A stretch of DNA of 64,000 bases. Origin: Dirofilaria immitis. Its lineage: Eukaryota; Nematoda; Chromadorea; Rhabditida; Onchocercidae. Of the stretch, positions 54,483 to 64,000 are shown one piece after another. The stretch lies in the NCBI GenBank assembly GCA_024305405.1, contig JAKNDB010000068.1, forward strand, positions 8,348,501-8,412,500, written 5' to 3'. Positions within the stretch are counted from its first letter, which is position 1. The number at the start of each line of letters is the position of its first letter. Under the pieces are notes generated by a model. The model was not told the DNA's origin and did no database searches. It worked only from the letters and a program-made list of their open reading frames with translations. The position numbers and the translations under genes were made by a program.

Positions 54483-57400
54483 TGCACCACCAATAATTTC
54501 TGAACTGATATACCTTAGGATGGCACTCTTTCTTCAACTCCCTTTCCTTTTTCGAGATCTCTAAATGACTTGTAACGTTATAGTAAGAACAAAATGTGAC
54601 AAATACGACAACGAAGATCAAGTAAGCATATCAATAAACCACCTAAGGACATGTAAGCTTCAGCAGAGATCCAAGAATGGAAATGAAATGAAAGTGGATT
54701 TTCAGATCGTTCATATTTCTTCACGCTCAGAGTACCTGACAAGCTGTAAACACGTTAGCAACAGTTTTTCTGCTTTGTTCATTGTTACTACGGCCAGCAT
54801 TATGGTACGATGGAGTACGGTATGTTATGGTACGGAGTAGTGCGAAATAGGGCAAGACTCATATCGGTCCACGATTGGCACAGTATCGGTCATTACGGTC
54901 ATTTATCCCTTTTTATACAAACATTTCTTTTCATGACAGAATGATTCCTTCATGAATTTTCATTATTGTTTATCGTTACTATAGTAACTTGTACTATAAT
55001 CATCAACCAGGAACGAGAAAACTATCTTTCTTTTTTCTTCCAGCCAGTGACGGACAATACAATATGTCCCAATAAGCGCCAAGAACAATGTATAAATAGT
55101 ACCTGCAGTATTTTCTAAATATCAATTACTGCCTTCCTAACTGCTAGTGATAAACTGTGTGATAGAAAGCATCTTCTAATTATATAAAAACCTTTGGGAA
55201 TATAAATATAATCATTTTAAAACATAAAATCAATGGTAATTTCAAGTTATCGTTTATAGTATTAAAAGTTAAAATTGCAATCGATATCTAAGTTTCGTCC
55301 GTTGTCAAATATGACACAAGTATATCTTATCCCAACTACAAAGCAGATGTAAAATCAAAGAGCAAAAAATACGTGAACCTTGCGATTTATCTGGAAAGAG
55401 CATAGAAGTTCGAAATCGGTTCAAAAAGCTTAACTAGTACTCGTTATTTTTTTGTCTCAAAGAAAGAGACTGTAAACGAACACTACTGATATAAATAAAA
55501 TACCACACTAATTTAATTGTTCATTTGCTAGTCTCATTAATACATACTTTCATTGCGTTGTGAATCAACTATAGGAGTTGATTTAAATACTATCATTGAT
55601 CGGTGAATCATGATGAGGTTATCAGATATTATATCGAAAGCAATCATAGATGTTAAAAGATCTTTGAAAGATCTCCGATCCACTTATAAAGCCAATCATT
55701 CGGAGGAAAAAGGCCGCTATTTTTCTTCCCTGTCCTGTAATAATCTGAACATTTTCAAAAGTGAGAATAGAAATAGAATGGTTGCTGGATAAGGATTATT
55801 CATTGACAACATCAAATAGACATAAAAATAAACTTATTACACGGTATGAAAATCTCCTGGTATATCTCAGGAAGAGCTAGAAAATCAGTTTAGCAGTTAT
55901 GCAAAAGAATTTGTATTCTTTACCTTTACTTAGAGTTTCAGTACAGGTATTCATTTCTTTTCTTACGCTAGCACAATCTTTGCAGAGCAAAAATTTCCGC
56001 TATCATCGATATCATGATTGAAGTTTCAGGATGGCATTAAGCTTTATCACTAACTTTTCAGGCTAAAAACTAATTAAGATATGCATAAAGATCGATTAAA
56101 CAAATTCTTCAGAGGAAACAAAATTGAGTAATGAATGTACTTGATAGTTCCAATGAAACATGAAGTGAGGTTGCAATTAAAAATCACGAGAGGCTGGTTT
56201 TACTCAAGTTGAGAGGCAAAGAAGATACCATAACTGATTTTCATTCTCTTTGCATACTTGGAATTTTATCAAGGAAAGCATACTTTGCAGCAAAAAAGCG
56301 ATCTCATTAATATTTGAATTGCTACACTTATTGATGCACTTTAAGTACATACTATCGAAATGTTAAAATCATTATGAAAAAAAGCCAAGAGATGTTAAAG
56401 ACTTCGCAGAGTCAGACAAAACTCATCAACAGCTGGAAAGGATTTTGACCTTTATTATGAAAATGTTAATATAACTAAGGTCAGTGATAAATTTGGTGAA
56501 TGTTAGCATTATTCAGAAAAAGACTGAACCTTAAATACGAGAGTTGGATTTAAGGAAGCAAATTAACGAACATCGGATTTTAGGATAGCTGAGATAGAAC
56601 ATATGAATGTTTTGAAACAGTTATGACATTGTGCTAATGACACAAATAAATTAAATGATTCATTAGCAGAATATCACAATCGAGCGATGATTTGACGAAT
56701 TTTGCATTCGAAGATTTATATGATGGCTACATTAAAGTATCACAGAATTGCCTATATTTTGGTCAGAATCTTAGTAATTGATGGATACCATTTCAACCGA
56801 GAACATTTTGGAATAATTTTAACTGCATAGTAAAGACAGTTAGCCTGAAGGCAGCAGCAGGACAGGTAAATGTATAAATTATATTTCGCTTCTAATGAGG
56901 AAGAGAATAAAGCTGAAGAGAAGAGATGGAACGAAAGAGAGGGTTGATGGTTACAACAGAGATGAGAAGAAAACTAAAGTGATAGAGAAAGGAATCAAAA
57001 AATTCTGCTATTACACGAACGGTTCACGTTTTTCATCCAACATGCCGAATAATGCCGATACAGCAAGCTGAGAATATTTGTATAACATTGATTTTTTGCA
57101 TGCATAATTTTGATTGTCTTGAAAAGCGTTAAAAATTAACATGACGATAATCTAAATGAATCTCGAAATGGCGAGAAGGAGAGAAGAGAATCGAAAAATC
57201 TATTATGATTAACATATTCAACAAAGCTTACTGATTTAAATATCATAAAATTGCTTGTTTTTTCAATAATGGATTGGTTAGTGCTTCTCTGTTTGTTGTG
57301 ATATTATCATTGCAAATGTATTACTTAATAAGACAAAATGACGTCTGGATCACCAAATACTGAAATATGCCATCAATTCTGATTATAGTCTTTTTCTAAT

Positions 57401-58331
57401 CTAATCTTTGGCAATGAATTTAATATTGTCATGGAATCATGTCGTCTGCGAAATCCTTGAAGAGGAATAGATAAATAAGAAAACTTTTCAACATGGACAT
57501 ACACTATTGTTGACATATACATCCCACCATTGGACAGCACTCTGTTTTGGCTATCACTTTTGATCGGATGACAAATGCAGTAAAAGTAGCGTAATGCATA
57601 TTGCGTTGAACAATAACTTTCAACAAAGTGCTCTTCATTTTATATTCGACTCATGTATTTTCAAGGCTGCATCACCTCTAATACCTTTGTCTGATGCACA
57701 AATAAATAATACTTTCAAAATATCGAAGGGAATCAAAGAAGGGTGATAAGTCAAAAATTACTCAATGTCTCACGTGTACTTAAGCTTTCAGCTTCATCCC
57801 ATTAGTTGGTTATCTGCTGAGAGCCTTACGCCAAGAAGGAAGAAGTAACAGCATATTAACTATGAGATTGGAATGTCAGTCGATGTTTTGCTGAATATCC
57901 ATTCTAGCTTAATAGACATAGATGAATAATGCCCGTAGAACGCATTTATCCGCTATCTGATATTTTGTCACGAATAAGAAGTAGGTCATTACATTTTTGA
58001 TTCTTCGTTAGCGAGAAATATTCCGAGAAAGGGTCATAACAGTCTAACGCAATAAATTTTCCAGAATATCGAAATCACCAAGCTGTATTTTCAGTATAAC
58101 GCATCCTCATTTAAATCATGATATTGCATATTTTGAATCGAAAAAAACAGAAAATTCCATTCATTTTACATATTACAGAAATTGTATGCTGTTTTGTAAA
58201 TTTGTCCTTCATAACTATTCTCAAGATTTATAGCAATTATTCCATGCTGGCCATCATAAACTGTAATTAAGTAACAATTGATGCATCTTATTCAAAATGA
58301 AACTTTATTGTTACCGAAGAAAAACGCATGA

Positions 58332-58367
<36 letters not shown>

Positions 58368-60948
58368 GGAAATGTAAAAGGTGCGATCTAGCAACTATGT
58401 TTACTGGCGATCCATCTAGAACAACAATGATTGAAGACCATAAGTAGGGAAATGGATGAAGTTGAATAGCCTCATCAATAAATATTTACTATGACAGCGT
58501 AGTTCATATATATGATGTTTCGGTAATTAAATGAGAGAAAAAAAAGCAATCCATAAAGACACCTTAGTTTGCAAGACTAGCCTAATTCATGATGTACCTA
58601 TTGAATTTAAGGTAAAATCACAGCTCAATACTGAAAATGGAACGGCAAAGGAACATGTCAAAAAGTGCTGGATTAGGAGATCAAAAATTAATCCATCCGG
58701 CAAGAGGATACATTCTGTGCCTCACTTTACTTAATCTATTTCTGATTAGTCAATCTAAAAATGTGCTGCAAGAAAAGGATAGAAGTGGAAAAAAGTTTCT
58801 CTTTTCTACGGCTTTTGCAAAAATACTGGCCGATGATTAAGAATTTTGCGCGTGGATGCACTGCATTAAATAACAAACATCCACATTTCAACGTCATAAG
58901 GACGAAGTTCACAGGCATACACATAATGACCGAAAGACAGATACATACCAACCAGATGATGATTTAGTACCAGGAGGTACCACTTGTATTCAGTTACCGC
59001 ACTAAAAGGGTTGAATAGAAGAGATGGCGATAGTTAGGGAGGAGACATGCACTCAATTTCAAGGGGAAACGTGTGCCGATCGGTTCGATCCGTTGCCGCC
59101 CAATCTATCTGCAGCTGTATTCGTCCAAGAAAGTGTATAACTACAGCAACAGTTCAATGGTGCCTTGAAGCAGAGCGAGACGAAAAATCAGTGTTGGATT
59201 GCTCCTTGAGAGACGATGTATTGGTGCCTTGCACGAAGTGTCACCACAGGGCACCCTCCACAGGCTATCACTCACTACAACAACATCCACCATGGAGAAA
59301 GGGAAGGTAGCTACTAGTCAGCTGTCTTCTTTTTGTTTCTTTAGACGGCCAGAGAAGAGAACTATTTACAATGTTCCAACTACAATTACATGCTATTATC
59401 AGTATTACCAAGTTTCTAGCTTTTGTCTTTTCTATCCCCATTTGTACCTTACTTGGTCATCCTTTTCCCGATCCATCTAATAATTAGTATTGTCGGGAAC
59501 TCTCAAACTTATCTATTCCTTCTTCAACTAGAATAACTACATTTTGTCAATGTCAGTCATTTGATTAAAATGAAACTTTCGAGGATATCTCCGAATAACA
59601 TCCATTGGCTTTCTTCCGATTATCCTGCAGCCACATATTTGACAACAGAAACATTTCACTACCGCTTCTTCCTGTAACAATTGTATGATCAGTACAAACC
59701 AATAATTGCTACATGTGAATTGAATTAACATGGAATATGGAATTCAGAAAGCTTTCATTTCAATATAGAATTTAACCTTTATATCCAGACATGAAGTTAT
59801 CGATTTTTATTAATTACAAAACATTTGATTTATAAACATCCTGCATTTTTTAATAGCACTTTTTACAGAGTTTTTCGCGCCATTTTGAGTGGTGCAGAGT
59901 TACCCAAAAGCAATTATATATTATTACACAATTATGAGACTTAAAGCTTGATATCTATATCATTTTTATAAACTGATCAGCGCTACTGATCGAATCGGTT
60001 TAAAACATTTAGACATAAACAAACTAAAATTTCATTATGATATCGCAATTTCGGTTTAATTCCCATGTAAATGTCATTTGATTATAGAACATCATATGAT
60101 AGATACAATAGAAACGATCTCGATTTCTTCTACAAAACGGATCGTTTCAGCAGCATCGCGAATTTTCGAGAAAATTAGTAGCTGATGAACTCAATATCTA
60201 TATGATGCTATTTTCGAACATCGCTAGATGAATGTAGAACAGATTTAAAGTCCATTCATTCCTTATCGGAATATCCCTAATATATTAATGACTAAAACAT
60301 ATTAATGTATTAATGACTAAAACATTTTAAGAAACTAGTATGCGAGAAATATTCAGGATCTTATCAGAAGATACGCTAAACTGATATTTACTGCAAAATT
60401 CCGTTACGTAGCATAGAGATTTCTGCAACTATTTATATTTTCTAAAGAAATGATGAATTTGATGACATTTAATCAAAATAAGTTTTTGGAAATAATGAAA
60501 ATTGAAATCGTACTTTCCAATGAAATAATGGCCACAAACAAACTCAGCAATCCTCCACTAACTCACTTATTGAATTTAAATTCCATCAGTGAACGGCAAA
60601 ATCATCATCACCATTAAAGTATATTTAAAAACTACAATACTATTCATTTAGGAACAAGAATAATTGATTTTAAAGAATTAGAACTGCTAACAATCATTAT
60701 TTTAAAAGAAAGGAATGTCCTTTTCACAGATAGAAACGTCAGGGATATATTTTGATGCAATCATAATATCATCGTAAAAGATTACATCATAGTAATCAAA
60801 TGGTGTGGTCATGAAATACGATGAACATCAAAAGATCAGAAAAGTCATAACGTCAAAAGCACTCATTAACATCAATCAATCTTGGCAGATAGACACATAC
60901 AATCTATTTGTGAAAAGCATGTGATGAAAAATTTGGAAAAAAAGATAC
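54483..60948. other. Gene-poor region
   Basis: About 6.5 kb in which no conserved gene could be supported. Short open frames exist but show no splice context or family. It includes a (TA)14-like tract at 58341-58368 and a less AT-rich patch at 59040-59340 of unknown nature. A short Cys-rich open frame on the minus strand at 59537-59672 (VVKCFCCQICGCRIIGRKP) follows a possible acceptor. A two-copy ATTAATGACTAAAACAT repeat lies near 60290-60330. Confidence 0.4.
58341..58368. repeat. TA dinucleotide tract
   Basis: About fourteen uninterrupted AT/TA units. Confidence 0.9.
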
Positions 60949-63294
60949 CAAATCCACTTGGCTCGAGCACCTTTTTGGTTGATCTTGTATCGTTCACGTT
61001 TTCTTGGATCAGAAGTCAATAGACCAGCTGTACATAATTTTCAATTTATTGAATTAATTCGCAAATAACTTCTATATCATTAAAAATTAACAAGCATATA
61101 ATTTTAAAGAGTGCCCATCCAATGATGTGTAGGACCCTCGGTTTTACCAACCACTAATGATAGTGATGAAAGAAGATACCAAGACGAAGCTTATCGAAAT
61201 ATTCGGGAAACAGTGCAGCAATACATAAGGAGGCACCATGTCGTATGATCCTAGGTATGACGGAAGCACCGCCGGGACCGTCCGTAATTTTACTTGTGAT
61301 ATCCAGTTTTCCCAATAAATCTGTCACTATCAGTGGTGCCAAGAATATTTCCCTAAAGATAATATTTAATTTTATGTTACTCGGCAAAAACCATTCTAGA
61401 AAGCTTCTTAAAGAAATGGTAAGAAAAGCTTTTAGAGATTTGCTTAAAAATGATAAAAAAATTTTGAAGATTTCTGTTATTCAGAACTTGAAATAACTAA
61501 AAGTTATATTCAAGCACGAGATATTGCCTAGCTTGTAAAGATCGGAATACATCGAGTCCATATCCATCTACTGTATATTCGCCACTTCCTTTGTCTCGTA
61601 CTTCAACTTCAGCAAAAGATGCTTTCAAACGAACTTCCACTTTTGCCATTCGCCGATTTGTACCTTCCACTAACTGAACTGGTGGTATCTGAATAAAAAA
61701 GAAAAAAACAAACATGAAGTTTTCTTATCATGCCGTTATTATTTAAACAATAGATGGTAATTCTTAACTGCTATTTCTTAAAACAAAGTTGCTCAACAAA
61801 TCAGTCTTCTGGGTAGTTGTTCTTGATATACAAACCACTATATATCATTTAATTAAGGTAGTTGTTCTGATATACAAACCACTATATATCATTTTTGTTT
61901 GTACTATATTTTAAACTTACTTTTGTACCAAAAATAATATCCTTAGCTCCAACAGCTACAGATTTTCTATATTCAAAAATAAAATTCCGCTCCTTATGAA
62001 CACCAGGGAGCGAAACCATATAATCCAGTGAGATAATTAGATGTGCATACTAAAATGCACACAATTTACTATAAATCATACGAAAATTCCTCGGATAGAA
62101 AAACCATTCGTATTAAATCATGCTGCTGGCTTTTTTCTGACCAAATGCTTTTAAAATAATGTATAAATCATAGACATTAAATATTAAGACTCCCAAGTTT
62201 CGAGAAATACCATTTCATCCGTAATTCTCTCTTCCAGTTTATCACAAAGCATTTGTTGCTTGATCCATTCAGTGCCCATTAACTCCCTAGAACAAAGATT
62301 ATGAATAAGAATGTTAGTTACAAGAATCCAATGACATATATTTGGCACTGAAATTAAAAAAACTATACATTTCATACCTTTTAAATCGTTCTCAATGGTC
62401 ACTTCTTCTTTCTGCTGACAGCACAATAATCCTTGCGTTTTTGTACCAACAATCTGAAATACAGAGTATTTATTATTTTTTTATTTTTACTACATTGTTT
62501 AAAAGAAGAAAACAAACCCACCGAGAGAAGACGATAAAATTTAGGTGCAAGTGTAAAAAATAGTAGATCTTTTGGGCGACCTTCATCATCAAATTCAATT
62601 TGACGCAGCATTGGTAGGATCTCCTCAGGCGGCTTCATTACCGGTAATGCCAATTTATTTGTTAAACCAGATGGAAAAAGGTACTCCATTGCCCTGAATA
62701 ATGAGTGAGCTTCTATATCAAGTACTAGCTGAGCTGTCACTTTGATCACACTTAGCCTTTTTGATTTTCCTTTGAAAACCAATCTAGGCGCATTCATAGG
62801 TTGATGTAGGTTTGTCTTTTGTAAATGAAATATATCGCGTGACGTGGAGAGAGATCGAGTCTCTACTTGCTTCTTCATTTTTGTTTTTGATTGGTTAGAT
62901 CTTTCATTTCAAAAACTGTGTATTTTAGTATACTTTAAATAATGGTCATCTCGGCTTACTTATCAATGTCGTCCTGGGTGATGTTACTCAGTTCCAGTCC
63001 CAGCATGTTAGCCAAATACCGTTTACCAAGCTCGAATTCAGCCCTTTCTCGTGATATAATTTTATTCTGTCTCCTAACATCGTTGAGATAAACCTCTAGT
63101 GCACGACTTATCACTTTCTTACGATGTCGAGGTACATCGGTATCACCAGTATTTGCAAAAGTATAATCATCGGGCATTATTAGTTTGGGGACTGGCATTA
63201 TTGTCGTTTCTCCTGTTGATAAATTCTGATGCCAAGTATTATTAATTCTCAGGAATCGAAAATAATACGTTCGCTGAATTAACCTAGGAATCAT
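60949..63294 (-). CDS. mrps-9: Mitochondrial small-subunit ribosomal protein uS9m (MRPS9)
   Basis: A structural protein of the mitochondrial small ribosomal subunit. The start at 63294 gives an Arg-rich, acid-free N-terminus (MIPRLIQRTYYFRFLRINN), as in a mitochondrial targeting peptide. The family-specific extension reads SLFRAMEYLFPSGLTNKLAL, PVMKPPEEILPMLRQIEFDD, GRPKDLLFFTLAPKFYRLL (62.5-62.75 kb) and MGTEWIKQQMLCDKLEERI. The uS9 domain occupies 61.93-62.05 kb (EYRKSVAVGAKDIIFG), 61.50-61.69 kb (RRMAKVEVRLKASF, GSGEYTVDGYGLDVF) and 61.15-61.38 kb (FLAPLIVTDLLGKLDITSK, IRHGASLCIAALFPEYFDKL). The next exon gives AGLLTSDPRKRERYKIN and KGARAKWIW. A donor follows at 60949, so the last few basic residues (usually KKR) must lie in a tiny exon I could not place. 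Confidence 0.92.
61812..61894. repeat. Two-copy tandem repeat, period 45, in an MRPS9 intron
   Basis: Two copies of GGTAGTTGTTCTTGATATAC (one base shorter in the second) continue to TATATATCATTT. Confidence 0.8.
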
Positions 63295-63302
63295 CTCGAC
63301 TC

Positions 63303-63312
63303 CTGAAATTTA
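63303..63312 (-). promoter_or_regulatory. Likely trans-splice acceptor before MRPS9 start
   Basis: On the minus strand AATTTCAG is followed by eight bases and the start codon. An acceptor this close to the ATG, with no obvious upstream coding exon in phase, fits spliced-leader addition as in other nematodes. It could also be an ordinary cis acceptor for a 5' exon. Confidence 0.5.
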
Positions 63313-63344
63313 TACAAGCATAATTTCCACAACCCTCTCTTTGA

Positions 63345-63623
63345 TCACTCTAGGATAGAGCTAGAAAATATAACAAAATACGCAACAACAAAAACCCCAA
63401 CATCACGACCCGACTTTACATATTCAACAATCCGCCACCTAAGGACGTGACCTACATTCGGGCAAATTTGAATGATCACAATCCTAATCAGCCTTTTTTC
63501 CAGCCGCGAAATACTAACTTTTTCGTTATCACCATATTTCACTGCTATTTTCCGACCCGTTCTATCCTGGATAGGAGTGGATGATAAGTTGAGCTCACAT
63601 TGGGGTGAATATGTTTGGCGCAT
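63345..63623 (-). CDS. Unrecognised 92-residue ORF upstream of MRPS9
   Basis: An intact 92-codon frame on the same strand as MRPS9, ending about 50 bp before its ATG. The N-terminal half (MRQTYSPQCELNLSSTPIQD, RTGRKIAVKYGDNEKVSISR) has balanced, protein-like composition; the end turns hydrophobic (GVFVVAYFVIFSSSI). The spacing would suit the first gene of a two-gene operon with MRPS9 trans-spliced. I do not recognise a family, and it may instead be chance or an untranslated leader. Confidence 0.4.
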   Translation of the reverse strand: MRQTYSPQCELNLSSTPIQDRTGRKIAVKYGDNEKVSISRLEKRLIRIVIIQICPNVGHVLRWRIVEYVKSGRDVGVFVVAYFVIFSSSILE

Positions 63624-64000
63624 TCGTTGCTAATACATAAGTAAAAGCAATGATATATACATTTCAGTATTTCTCAAATATGCATATGCAATTTGCTGAA
63701 TTTACGTGAAATGAATGAATGTAAATATAAGTGATAAAAGCTGAAAGTTGACAAAGTATGCGCTGTGCAAGTGTCGCCATCATACTAACTTAGATTCATA
63801 GCATATGATATGAAACACAAATAAATTAAGCATATATTGATCTCTTATAACATCATGAACAAATATTCTCGATTTCTTGATTTTTATTTTGTTGTTTTGC
63901 ACAGCAATGATTAATTCACTTGAACTATAAGGTTCGTCGTATCGAAATTTTTGGAAGCTATTTTCCGATTATGTGGTTGCATGCGTCACTGAAAAAAAAG
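63624..64000. other. Window end, no gene seen
   Basis: AT-rich sequence upstream of the minus-strand pair. No exon recognised. Confidence 0.5.

Noticed and set aside
55900..58100. Possible decayed retroelement, with a zinc-knuckle-like CYYTNGSRFSS at about 57003
   Set aside because: No reverse transcriptase, protease or integrase motif and no terminal repeats could be read; one vague match is not enough.
59075..59095. GGTTCGATCC, resembling a tRNA B box
   Set aside because: The T-stem does not pair, no A box lies at the right distance upstream, and no acceptor stem can be formed.

Overview
The window is AT-rich eukaryotic DNA. Its genes are split by many introns, mostly 50 to 600 bp, with short GT donors and T-rich (TTTTCAG or TTTTTAG) acceptors. 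The protein families and gene style point to a nematode, most likely a clade III (spirurid or filarial) worm: a MYND-only BRA-1-like protein, a type I TGF-beta receptor with nematode-style exons, and an ATG placed just after an acceptor as expected for trans-splicing. The clade is inferred from style and not proved. All gene names come from recognising conserved protein motifs; no search was run.

Layout, left to right. 1-5.6 kb (+): the C-terminal two thirds of a FANCI homologue (DNA crosslink repair). 7.0-15.3 kb (-): VPS8 (CORVET tethering complex). 16.5-22.0 kb (+): a TGF-beta type I receptor kinase, followed at 22.2-22.7 kb by a small protein with a C-terminal membrane segment. 23.0-24.5 kb (-): an ELO fatty-acid elongase. 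25.65-27.46 kb: a very GC-rich imperfect GCN/GGC triplet array, flanked by diverged direct repeats. 29.5-32.0 kb (-): a cytospin-A/SPECC1L-like coiled-coil and calponin-homology protein. 33.0-34.2 kb (-): a BRA-1/BS69-type MYND protein, head to head with cyclin Y (35.5-38.2 kb, +). 39.0-40.3 kb (+): PITHD1. 40.4-40.8 kb (-): an unrecognised ORF. 41.4-44.3 kb (+): VPS36 (ESCRT-II). 45.3-49.3 kb (+): FIP1 (mRNA 3'-end processing). 49.9-50.9 kb (-): unresolved possible membrane-protein exons. 51.1-53.1 kb or further (-): a MEIOC homologue (meiotic coiled-coil protein). 53.1-60.9 kb: gene-poor DNA with a foldback element and tandem repeats. 60.9-63.3 kb (-): mitochondrial ribosomal protein uS9m (MRPS9), with a small ORF just upstream.

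These are mostly unrelated housekeeping and signalling genes. Two functional links stand out: VPS8 and VPS36 both act in endosomal traffic, and the type I receptor and the BRA-1-like protein belong to families that interact in Caenorhabditis.

The most consistent anomaly is technical or evolutionary. At least seven otherwise intact conserved genes carry a one-base frame break, usually in a run of A or T, with conserved sequence continuing in the next frame. Sequencing or assembly homopolymer error is the simplest explanation. The best candidates for unusual biology are the triplet array with its flanking repeats, and the roughly 315-bp foldback element at 53.3-53.6 kb.
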